A DNA stretch of 64,000 nt from Setophaga petechia (Eukaryota; Chordata; Aves; Passeriformes; Parulidae): contig JANCRA010000004.1 of the NCBI GenBank assembly GCA_024362935.1, positions 27,581,121 through 27,645,120 of the forward strand, read 5' to 3'. Position 1 is the stretch's first letter, and each line of letters opens with the position of its first letter. Positions 52,930 to 63,202 of the stretch are shown piece after piece. The notes beneath the pieces are model-generated. The model was not told the origin of the DNA. It saw only the letters and a program-made list of their open reading frames with translations, and made no database searches. Made by a program: the position numbers and the translations under genes.

Positions 52930-53163
52930 CTCAACAATATTGAAGTCTATGCCTTCCTCATGACCTGCATCCAGCCATTTTAAATCAACAAACAATGTCT
53001 TTTCCCTGACCCTTTTGAGCTTTTGTTCAAAAGTTTGAAGGCTGCTTACTGACAAGTGATTTGTTTCCATTAGAACATGCCTCATTCCAGCCATCCGTGA
53101 CCATTTTGTACTTAGGGCTTTATAACCAGCACGTCTCAACATTCCTAAAATCCCAGAGAGGAT
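52930..53163 (-). CDS. Internal coding exon of an unidentified minus-strand gene
   Basis: This is the best-supported coding segment in the window. On the minus strand a strong acceptor (tttcttattctattttcag) is followed by exactly 234 bp, then a donor gttgag|gtaact. The exon is phase 0 at both ends, 78 codons, with no stop. It would encode a soluble, charged segment starting ILSGILGMLRRAGYKALSTK, with MRHVLMETNHLSVSSLQTFE in the middle and LFVDLKWLDAGHEEGIDFNI near the end. There is no signal peptide, membrane segment or repeat. The residue mix (Lys/Arg/Glu rich, well-placed Trp, Asp, His) is protein-like, unlike neighbouring random frames. I do not recognise the family. Because the length is a multiple of three it could be skipped without frameshift. 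Partner exons are not visible within the window with confidence, so introns of many kilobases are likely. Confidence 0.75.
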
Positions 53164-56100
53164 CTGAAAATAGAATAAGAAATGAGCATTTAAATTAAAA
53201 GCAACAGCACTTGCATGAAGCTGCCAGGTTTTTATGGTAGATAGTGTCTTTTTGCCCACCCCCACTCTTTCTACTCCCCCTTTTTCTCAGGGTTGTAAGC
53301 CATATTTTCCATAATATTTTGCAATGCCACCTAGGGTTACATTCACTCTATTTATAGGGGCCTGTTTTAAAGTGAAACAGGTGTCAGATTGAATGAGGCT
53401 GTTGTCAGCATACAAGTCCTCTTGGGAAGGGGATGGGAGGTTTACTACTTTCTGTACTTGGGGAATTTACAGTCTGATTGCTAATCTCTCTGCAGGGCTC
53501 AGTAGGAGGAGGGGGAAAGGCAGAAGAACAGTGGAAGGAAAGGTTAGCTTTCTGCTGGAGCTATGCACTGCTGCCTCTCCCCCAGATCCATGCAACCAGA
53601 TCTTTGCTTTTTTCATGTACTGAAACTGATCTGAGTGTTTGTTAAAGGGGCCAGACAGACAGCCTGTCCTGGGGAATGAAATCCTTCCAACAGACATGAA
53701 ACAGACAGAGCTCAGCTGAGAATGGGGCAACTGAAGACCCCTGTCCTATCCACCCTTTTCTGTTGATTACACCAGGCATCAGTTCCAGAGAAAAAAGATC
53801 AGCATAATGTTTCCAAGCCTCTCCATCTCATGCCACCTTTGCCATTATTATTTCCTGAACAGCAATCCATTAACATCTCAGTCAGGAATGCTGCAAGGAC
53901 ACAAGCTACAGGACACTATGCTAATAGTGTGCAGCAGTAAATACCAGCATGAAGAGTCCCTGGGACACTCTGAGCTCAGAGTCAGATCGAGAAGGCAATG
54001 AGTATGTGAATACATGAAGGGGGTGGCATGGGAAGATGAGGTAACACTTAAAAAATAGTTTAGAGAAAAGAAGTCACAGCTCGTTGCTCACCTTCACTTT
54101 GTTTGCAGGATGACCATGCTTATTGCCAAGCTAGTGATTTGTAGGACTTAAATAGAGACCACTAATACATCTGACACAGACTAGTAGCAGTTCATGAATT
54201 GTTTAAAGTATTAATCACTATTTATACCAAAACTAAGGCTCCAGAACATGTCACGCATGCCACAGTGGCAAGGAAAAGAGTTGCTACTTATTCAGCCAAA
54301 CTGCAGAAGTCAACTTGACACATAGAGGGAGGACAAAGGTAATGTGATAAAAGTCAGCTGACACGAGGAAGGAGAATGGAACAAGAGAAAGCATGACTGG
54401 CTTTTCTTGCTGAGCACATTTAATGCAGCAATCAGTGTCTTTTCAGCACAGTGTAGAAAGCAGGTCTTTAGGAAGTGTAGGAATGAGAATCTAACAAATG
54501 GTATCAATGTGTAGGGAGAACCTGACAGATGAGCAGTATCAATGCCAGAGGCATGGCGTGCACCATGAAGACTAGAAGCAGAGCTGTGAGGGTAAAGATA
54601 GTGTGGAAAGGCAGCAACAGAGACTATTCGATAAGCAAGATGACACTGGTGACAATGATTTAGAGGTATCTTGGATTTATCTGGCATCATCAGCGTACCA
54701 GTCTGGCCATATGATGTACATTTTTTTAAGTATTCACAGGTATTCATCAGTAATTGGAAGCTAACAGCTTCTATAACACCTGCAACTGAGAAGATCTTTA
54801 AATATTCCTCTCTTTCAGATTTTTCTTGGAGGTGGGTTAGGCCACCATACTGATTTCCATTGCAAGAAAGTCATCTGTAGTTCTTGGAAAGATGTAAGTC
54901 ACATAGAATTGCCATATTTATCCAAGGAAAAAGGCGTTAAGGCAAATGGATTTACACGTGCAAAAATCCCAGTTCAGCATGTGTTTGTGGATTTACTGTG
55001 ATTCATCAGTCATTCATGTTAATTGGCTACACAAATAACAACTTTCATTTAAATTTAGTATTTGTACTTGGAGTTATCACTACTGTATAACTCATCATGG
55101 TATTTGTGGTTTCTTTTGTGTACTTCTTTATGAATACGTGGGGTTTGAATATAATGAAAATCACAAAAATATGAACAAGTAATCACAAAAAAATGAAAAT
55201 CCCATTGCATAGAAATGCAGTGGGACTCTTGCAGAACTATTTAGTTTTGTTTATTAAGCAAGGGAAAAAACTCTGAAAATAACAAAAAATATCACATAGC
55301 TCCATGGAAAATGGGATTGGGAGAAAACACACAAATATTTAAGTACAAAAGGTTACATTTTCAGAAGAGCTCACCAGCTTCCATTCCTGAAAATGAACAC
55401 CAGACTCACTGGATGCTGAGTGCTGTCAAAAATCTAACCACTTCACTGAAGAGCCTAACTGGGAGCTGAACTGTCTTTGTAATCTGATCCCATTTGGGAG
55501 ATGTGGCATACCAAATTCTTTGGAAAGAACTAGATCTTATCACTGCCATTCCTGAATTAATAGAACACAGTTGATTGATTGCACTTGGTGCAATATAAAA
55601 AAAACCTCAATAACGAATTTGCATACAGCAAAAACAAACAAGCAAAAAAAATCTCTGAAGAATTGAAGTGGTTTTAGCAGGTTGCTCTTATATTTGATAG
55701 GCAACTTCAAAAAAGGCAGCTGGATAAATCCCCATGTCTCAGAGACCCTGAACACAACTTCACTGGACTTCACCCTTCCCTAACCTCCAGGGCCTCTGTT
55801 TTTTCTTAAGCACAAGAGCAGAGGGATAGTGCTGGGGACTATAAAAACTGCCATGGCTCTCTTGCCTGCTGCACTGTCTTCCAAAGGCTGGTGCAACCAC
55901 TTCTTCCACTCCACCATCTCTAAAGTGCTTGTGCCCAACCCATCCCTCATAGCAGGGTTCAGGTGTGCAGCATGTCCATATGCATATATGTTTATGTATA
56001 TATACAGATGAAAATACAAAAGTTGAGACTTTGCAAACAGGTTATCCAGAGGGGATTACAAAACCATTGCTTCCACTCCCTGAAAAGTGTTTGGATCTTG

Positions 56101-58148
56101 AATTCAGCTATATCAATGGAAATGCTTTCCAGGCAAGGTCTGCTACCAGTCCCCTGCATCCCCTCAGCTTTTGTCAGATCTCATACCTCTAAGGAAATGC
56201 TCATATCTTGAGCTACAGGAAACAGAGATGACAATCACTGTAGTCTTTCTTGTCATTCTTAGGTTCGTATCCCTAATATTCTTGGCAACTTGCTCACTTC
56301 AAAATTATCACTATCTCTATCAATCTCAGTAAATCTGCTACCTGCTAGCTGTAGTTCTTTGTTTTGTTCTACTCTCCTATAGATTCAGTTTGTTTTGCAT
56401 TTTTTCCTCAGACCACAGTTCTTTCAATTATTTCTGCAAAACATCCTTCCTGTCTACAGCATCACACGATTCTACATTATATTTTCATTGTGTGACAGGC
56501 CTGCATTCTTGAGGGTCACCAAATCTGTATTTGAAAACTCCTTGATGGCTAGAGCAGAAGCTTGTACACCAATCCTTGTGCTGTAAAAGTAACAAAATAA
56601 TAAAAGCATCACTCTGCAGCAGGAACATCACATTCACCTTTCAAAGGGTTTGCCACGCTTACAGAGTTAATTTACATTAACATAAATATTCCATTAGTAG
56701 AAATGTTTATAACATACTTCTCTCTCAAGAGCGTTCTGCAACAAGATTCTTCAACCACTTATGTTTAACTAATGTGTATCATATTTGAATAATATAAAAA
56801 GACAACTGAGCTAAGTGATTGAATGCCTGGAGAAAACCAATGTTAATTTCCACTAAAAGCAAAGCATATTCCTTCATTTTGCTGCTTAATTACTGCAGTA
56901 TTTGGCCCACAAATAAAAAAAAATCGTTCAAGAAGTCTCCAATAATAGCCTGCTGAAGCTTATTTTTGCCCTCACACATACCTCTAAAAAGGATTTTCCA
57001 AATGCATTATTTCAAGCCTATTCCTGTGACCCAGAGCAAGGCTGGTAAGGTTGAAGATCTGCTTTCCAATATGCTGTTGATGCAATCTGATAACCTGGCA
57101 GGAGCTTGTCATGGGGTAGCTTCTGCATCCCAGGCCACATTAGTGACAAAAATCCACCCAAAGAATATGGAAAACAATCCTCTTCTCCTCAATTCTGATA
57201 GGATATTCTTCACAGTTCTCTGGAATTTTTCCACAGAAGCTTTATAAGTAAACTTTAATAATGAACTGATCCCCATGCTATTGTGCTACTATGACTTGTT
57301 AGCCATGTACTTTTAAAAACAGTAGCAGTAACTTCTCAAGGTAGCTGGTTAAGATGAAGGACACACTGTTTCATATAAATTTCAACTTACTGATATCCAA
57401 AATAGATTGGGTTAGTTTTCCAGCCATATAAAAGGCAATGTTAAAAAAAATTCCATTAAGATGAAGAGAAGGCAAAGGCAAGTCAGTACATAAAGAACGT
57501 ATTAAAAAGCTTAACCAGCCTTCTAGTTTATGCAGAGAAAACATATCTCACTGACAAAGTTCAGGCAAGCTCAGAACAAACTCGTGGCCATGAGCAAGAT
57601 CGCTCCTTTGACTTCAGTAGGATGAGGGCAATTTACTTTATCTGGAATAAAGCAGTGTATGGATGGCTTACATCATTGCTCAGTGAAGTTGTAACCCAGA
57701 TTTCTACTCCAGGCATCTGGAAATTTATCATAAGAGTCACTTAAAGTGTAATTATTGCTACTTTATCATAGTTACAGAAAGTTAATTTGTTTTGTATGAA
57801 TTTCTGTGAAATTTCTAAAACCCAGTTGCTAAAAATTTAGTTCTACAGACTGGTTTTCAAGCAGTCAGATGAGCATGCAAGAGAAAAACTGAGAAAGATT
57901 AATTTGAGCCTTGTAAAGTTTTAATTCTTTCCTTTAATGCTCTGGCTGTTAATGATTTCTTTCTGTAAGTAATAAAATATTTGATTCTTCACTAAAGTAT
58001 GCAAAAAAATCTGCAAAATGGTATTAGCAGGAAGCAAATGTTTAATTTCAACTCAAGCTTCAATGACTTTTAAGAAAGAGGATATATTTCCCTGAATAGA
58101 TCATATGATCTTGTGTGCTCAGCCCACCCCAATTCTCTAGCCTCTTAT
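53164..58148. other. Unique AT-rich non-coding DNA, possibly intron
   Basis: Directly upstream (minus-strand sense) of the 53 kb exon. It contains alternating pyrimidine-purine tracts such as catatgcatatatg near 55978 and imperfect direct repeats of aatcacaaaaa near 55160-55192. The 145-codon minus frame at 54310-54747 has no recognisable domain. No exon supported. Confidence 0.45.
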
Positions 58149-58186
58149 CTTTGTGTTTAGAGTGCACACAAGTGCACTCTACAAAG
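58149..58186. repeat. Hairpin, 15-bp stem with a 4-nt bulge, 4-nt loop
   Basis: tagagtgcac (58158-58167), loop acaa, gtgcactcta (58172-58181) is a perfect 10-bp stem. Beyond a 4-nt bulge (58154-58157) a further 5 bp (ctttg at 58149-58153 with caaag at 58182-58186) pair. It lies 150 bp before a CR1 fragment and is not part of it. Confidence 0.85.
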
Positions 58187-58335
58187 AATTTACAGGACTA
58201 CCCTTTAATGCAAGTGGACATTCACCTTCTGGCAAGACTTTTTAAATTCCTGGTACTGTATGTGGTACACTGAGATGGCTGACTTAGATTATTGACTTTT
58301 TTGGACAATGTATCTTGAGAAACAGCTGAATGACA

Positions 58336-59328
58336 GTTCTCAGAGGGTTGTAATCAGTGGCTCAAGGTCTAGGTGAAGGCCTGCCATTAGTGGTGTCCCC
58401 CAAGGTTCCATACTGTGCCCAGCATTATTTAGACATCAATGACTTGGATGAAGGGGCAAATGCCTTCTCAGCAAGTTCCCTGATGACACAACTGGGAGCA
58501 GTGGCTGATAATCCAGAGGGATGTGCAGCCCTTCAGAAGGACCTTGACAGGCTGGAAGAGAAGAAACATCTGAAATTCAACGAAGGTAAATGCAGGGTCC
58601 TTCACGTGGTGGGGAACAACCCCAGGCACCAGCAGAGGCTGGGGCTGAGCTGCTGGAAAGCAGCTCTGTGGAGAAGGAGCTGGGGGTCCTGGTGGACAAC
58701 AAGCTGTCCATGAGCCAGCAGTGTGCCCTGGGGGCCAAGGCCAATGGCATCCTGGAGTGCATTAGGATGATCTTTGCCAGCAGGTCAAGAGAGGTGATTC
58801 TGACCCTCTGCTGTGCCCTAGTGAGGCACATCTGGAGTGCTGTGTGCAGTTCTGGGCTCCTCAGTACAAGAGAGACAAGGAGGTCCTGGAGGGGGTCCAG
58901 TGCAGGGCTAGGAAGATAAATTATTGGACAAGGGAACATCTCTTTTATGAGGAAAGACTGAGGGAGCTGGGCCTGTTCAGCCTTGAGAAGAGATGACTGA
59001 TCAATATCTGCCAGTATGCGAAAGAAAAGTGTTGGAGGATGGATCCAGGCTCTTCTCAATGGTGCCCAGCAACAGAACAAGGGACAGAAACTGATGCATG
59101 AGAAGCTCCACCTGAACTTGGGGAAGAGCTTCTTTAGTGTGCAGTTGACCAATCATTGGTACAGTTTGCCCAGAGAGGGTGTGAAGTCTTCTTTACTGAA
59201 GATATTCAAGAACTGTCTGGACACAACCCTCATGCCACATGCTCTAGGATGGCCCTGCTTGAGCAGGGAGGTTGGACCAGATGACCCACTGTGGTCCCTT
59301 CCAACCTGGCCCATTCTGTGATGACTGA
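58336..59328 (+). mobile_element. CR1 LINE 3' kilobase, sense strand
   Basis: The fragment enters within the reverse transcriptase: ggtgtcccccaaggttcc (58394-58411) encodes the GVPQGS block and 58477-58500 encodes a damaged FADD block (FPDDT). It proceeds through [40 protein letters not shown] and [15 protein letters not shown], with frameshifts near 58600 and about 58920-59000. The 3' tail (ccagatgacccactgtggtc then ccttccaacctggcccattc) ends about 59328. Large open frames on the opposite strand (191 codons) are shadows. This copy looks younger than the 1.8 kb copy because its blocks are better preserved. Confidence 0.94.
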
Positions 59329-60009
59329 ATGCAGCATGGGTAAAAAAATGCACAAGGATAACATCCATTAGGGACAAAGGATTGATGAGAAACAAAGGAA
59401 TAAATGTTCAAAAAATAGATGTAATTTATTTTTAAGAGCCTCCCATTTCTCACATCTAGCATTTGAGGTCAGTTCAATACAAAGGCACAGGCAATTTAGT
59501 TATTTGCCTGCTCATACAAGGGGTTATTTGAAGCAATCAAGCAGTGCTGAGAACAACTACAACATCCATGTAGAGATTGTCCACAACCATATGCAAAAGT
59601 GTATTTATACAGTTACTTTCAATTACAGTTTTTGTGTGTGTGAGTAGGAATTTTTTCTAATTTGTAGAGGGTTCCACAAGTTATGAGATCCTTCTTATTT
59701 CCAGATGTCATACCAATTATTATCTGCTGATTGAAGCAGAGGCCTTATTTTCAAGAGCTGTTGAAGGAAACCGGAGTTATATCTATATGACTCCTACCCA
59801 GTATTTTTGTCTTTGGGCATGTTAATTAGATTAAAGACCAAACTAGTGTTGCTGTTCTTCTGAACATCAATCAAACAAGGAATCTAAGTGTATGGCTGAT
59901 TTTACACATATAAGTATATTGACGAAATCTGCTCATATTCTTGAAGCTAGACAGGTACTATAATTCTTTACATGAAACCAATTTCTTAATGATGGTGGAC
60001 TGAGACTAG
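59329..60009. other. Unique AT-rich spacer between two CR1 copies
   Basis: No gene, repeat or RNA recognised. A short (TG)n run lies near 59632-59643. Confidence 0.5.
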
Positions 60010-60652
60010 ACCTTGGAAGAAAAACTTGGGGGTGTTTGGATGAAAAGCTCAATGTGATTCAGCACTCACAGCCCAGAAAACCATCTGCATCCTGGGCTGC
60101 ACCCAAAGCAGAGTGGCTAGAAAGACAAGGGAGGGGGTTCTGCCCCTCTGCTTTACTCTGGTTAGACACCAGCTGGAACTCTGCACCCAGCTCTGGGGTC
60201 CCCTACAGAAAAAAGACATGAATAGATCTAGGCAAGAGCCACTAATTTGTTCAGAGGTCTGGAGCACCTCTCCTGCCATAGAGAAGATAACACTCTGGGA
60301 AGACCTTAGAGCAGCCTTCAAGTACCTAAAGGGGGCCTACAGGAAGGCTGGAGAGGGACTTTTCATAAAGACATTTAGGAAAAGGACAATGGGGACTGAC
60401 AGCTTAAAGGTGAAGGAGGGTTGGCTGAGATTAGATATTAGAAAGAAATTCTTTACTGTGGAAGTGGCGAGGTACTGGAATAGGTTACCTAGACAAGTTG
60501 TGGGTTATTCATCCCTAGAAAGATTCAAGATCAGGCTGGATTGGGCTCTGAGCAACCTAGTCTGGTGGAGTGGGTCCCTCCCCTTGGAAGGTGGAATGGG
60601 AACCAGACGATCTTATCATCCCTTCTGACTCTAACCATTCTATGATTCTAAT
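60010..60652 (+). mobile_element. CR1 3' fragment, sense strand, different subfamily
   Basis: An open stretch of 171 codons (60113-60628) encodes the CR1 C-terminal region: LCFTLVRHQLELCTQLWGPL, then the variant EDLRAAFKYLKGAYRKAGEG and DIRKKFFTVEVARYWNRLPR. The tail gatcttatcatcccttctga then ctctaaccattctatgattc ends about 60652. Sequence and tail differ from the 58.3 kb copy, so this is another CR1 subfamily. It is 5'-truncated before the catalytic block. Confidence 0.92.
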
Positions 60653-61696
60653 TAATTTTTTATTCTCATGTATAATGCTCATTTAAGTACACTACCAAAG
60701 ACATTTCAAAAGAGTAGCCACATATTTCATGGCACTTCTACAGACCCCAGATACTTCTTATCTGTCAGCTAGGTAGTAGAAGAATACTTATTTTGCAACT
60801 GCCTTATTTTGCAGCTGCAAACATCTCTGCATTGGACAGCACACACAGTTTCTCTGTTTTAGTGATTACTGGAATCATTAAAATGTTGCCATTGAGAATG
60901 AACAATGCTACTTGCAACAAATGTTGGATAGCACTGAAATCAAATAAAAACTGTGATGAGTGTTAATGGAAAAAAGAATTGAGTGATAGAAGCAAAGAAG
61001 TCCTCAATCTGATTTGGTAAAACACAGGGCAATAGACAAGAGTGGAGGGATTTCTGAATGTGCATGGAAGTAATCAGCATTAAGCTGTTGTGGAGAACTT
61101 TCGATGCCAGCAGGGCTTTCTAGCATGGACGGAGAGGATGCACATCAGACCAGGAAAAATGATGGTACAGCAGAGAGCTGGGAAGAAATGTGGCAAGACT
61201 CAGAACAGCCAAGGGGCATGAAGACCTATGCACCCACCTCTGCACCATGAACCACATTCTTTTGGGGGAAAACAAACAGTGAGCTCCATGTCACAGTCAC
61301 AGCATCATCCATCAGATATCAAAGAAAAATACAACTGAAACATATAACCACAAAATAAAATTAAACAGCAATTCTAGCATTTAAAGAGTACTGACACTTA
61401 ATACCTGTAACTGCCTTCCAAACAATAGATTCTGTGCAGCCAGATGTTCACGGTACACTTGATCATAAAGAGCAGAGAAGCAATGTCAAAAAAGATGAAG
61501 CCTTCCAGATCCTTTGTAAGCAAGCCTGATGAAGGATACCTGTCTGATAGCTATGTGAAGGACTTAAGCCTCAAATTTATTCCAGCAATGCACAGATGTA
61601 CACTGCTCTGGAAGCTCCATTCTTCCCTAGGTGGTGGGAAGCAGAAGCTACAGTTTTTGAAAGGACTACACACATTTGAAACTCACATATATATAT
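60653..61696. other. Unique AT-rich non-coding DNA
   Basis: No repeat family or exon recognised. A 127-codon plus frame at 61444-61827 runs into the microsatellite and has no recognisable domain. Confidence 0.5.
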
Positions 61697-61740
61697 TTGT
61701 GTGTGTGTGTGTGTATACACACATGTATGTACATACATGT
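61688..61740 (+). repeat. (AT)n-(GT)n microsatellite with two overlapping palindromes
   Basis: An (AT)n run is followed by about eight GT units (61699-61714), a 16-bp perfect palindrome tgtgtgtatacacaca (61708-61723) and an exact 20-bp palindrome acatgtatgtacatacatgt (61721-61740). Alternating purine-pyrimidine sequence of this kind can adopt Z-DNA or cruciforms. Confidence 0.88.
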
Positions 61741-62563
61741 AAAGCCACCATTATCATGTGGAGTTACTCTCAGCTCAGTTCACAAAAAGGGAAGCATAGA
61801 GCTACCTGGCCTTCTCTTTACACATAAATTTTGCCACTGGAGAGCCACAGCTTTAGGAAGAATCACCAAAGTGCCCTCCTGGAGAAAAGTATCTATGAGG
61901 AGATATCACCAAGAAGAAGCTACCTTCCTAACAGGCATATTTCTTTTTCTATATTATAGGAGAAATATATTCTTAGTATTCACAGTAGTACTTTCTCAAA
62001 GACAGGTTATATAAAGCCATACAACACACTCACACACAGAAGCATGCAAAAATAAAATATGAATGACTCACTGCACTTATGCAAACTAAGTTGCGTAAGC
62101 CTGTTTTTCTCAACTCTTAAAAAAACCCAAAACAGCACATACACAACCCTACAAAATGAACTGAAATGCTCAGTTATGAAAGCTAAAATTGTTGAATAAA
62201 AGCAGAACTCCCTCAGCTTCTCTGGGTCCTTCACACCCACATCTGGTATAGTGTTTACTAATGGATAAAAATAGAAAGTTGAAACTTAACAGACCCTAAC
62301 ATTTATCACAGTATTTAGGAATCAAAACAGAAAACATCTGAGGAGTGGCATTCACTTCTCAGGCAAAAGAAACCTAAAGAGGGAAAGATCAACAGCTGCA
62401 TTTTGAAAGGTATGCAGTTAACTCTCACTGAAATACTCATCTCTAGGTACTCAGCAAGGACAAACTAGAAAGAAAATAATCAACTGTACTTCTTCATTTC
62501 AACAGGCAAGTCATTTTAATGTAACCTGAAAATATTTTAATCTTTTTAAAAAATGGTGCAGAA
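61741..62563. other. Unique AT-rich DNA, possibly 3' UTR or intron on the minus strand
   Basis: No repeat family recognised. If the candidate terminal exon at 62670 is real, its 3' UTR would extend into here. ATTAAA-type signals occur on the minus strand near 62515-62520. Confidence 0.35.
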
Positions 62564-62608
62564 TTTCCTCTAAACCATTACATTGATGATGTAATGGTTT
62601 AGAGGAAA
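62564..62608. repeat. Perfect inverted repeat, 20-bp arms, 5-nt loop
   Basis: The left arm tttcctctaaaccattacat (62564-62583) and right arm (62589-62608) are exact reverse complements over 20 bp, separated by tgatg. The sequence is not low-complexity. As RNA from either strand it would form a 20-bp hairpin. It resembles the product of a template-switch (snap-back) copying event or a small structured RNA. No repeat family known to me has this form. Confidence 0.92.
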
Positions 62609-62669
62609 GACCTGATTTCTTTAGACATGCACAAAATGCTTTTTTCTTGCAAAAGAGCAAGTTATTTTC

Positions 62670-62905
62670 TTATCTGCCAGAACCAGTAGATGACAGCATG
62701 AATGGTAGTGGTGGGACATGAGCACATGGGTCACTGTTCAGGGGTTCAATAACCATTATCTGTCCCATGAGCAAGATATCCCTGATCAGCTCATAAAGCA
62801 ATAACTCTTCAATTGCAGATTTGGAAAAGTTTGGTGCAACAACTTTGCGAACTGTCAAATCATGCTTTTGAACAGATAGGCCACAACATTTAGATGAAAT
62901 AAGTC
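62670..62905 (-). CDS. Candidate terminal coding exon, unknown protein
   Basis: On the minus strand an acceptor-like caccttccttagttcag (AG at 62906-62907, with an alternative AG 5 bp upstream) is followed by an open frame ending in TAA at 62670-62672. The predicted peptide, about 77 residues from the acceptor, includes TVRKVVAPNFSKSAIEELLL, then YELIRDILLMGQIMVIEPLN, and ends PPLPFMLSSTGSGR. The helix-like middle and Pro-rich end look protein-like. No good donor precedes the stop, so it would be a last exon. In that case it cannot be spliced onward to the 53 kb exon and would end a different minus-strand gene, or be a chance frame. The perfect hairpin at 62564-62608 lies about 60 bp past the stop. 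I do not recognise the family. Confidence 0.35.
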
Positions 62906-63202
62906 CTGAACTAAGGAAGGTGTAACATGAAATGAACCTTCCAATCTATTCTCAGAACTGTGATCCAAAATAATTTGAGAGCTTTTGCAAATAACCCTTT
63001 TAAATTGCAGTAGTAGCATTACTTTGGCGAATTATTCAAACCTAGTGCTGATGAGAAGATGTCGGGCTAGAACATTTTATGAGTCAGCTAACTTACTCAC
63101 AGGATCCTGCTCTCTCCATCTCCCAGACACAGTACACAGACACATAGCACAGAGGTGGAGCATGCCATTGATTAGCCATTGGATCATATAAGCACCTGAA
63201 TG
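62906..63202. other. Short unique spacer
   Basis: Nothing recognised between the candidate exon and the antisense CR1. Confidence 0.5.

Noticed and set aside
58577..59152. 191-codon minus-strand frame
   Set aside because: It is the antisense shadow of the sense CR1 reverse-transcriptase region.
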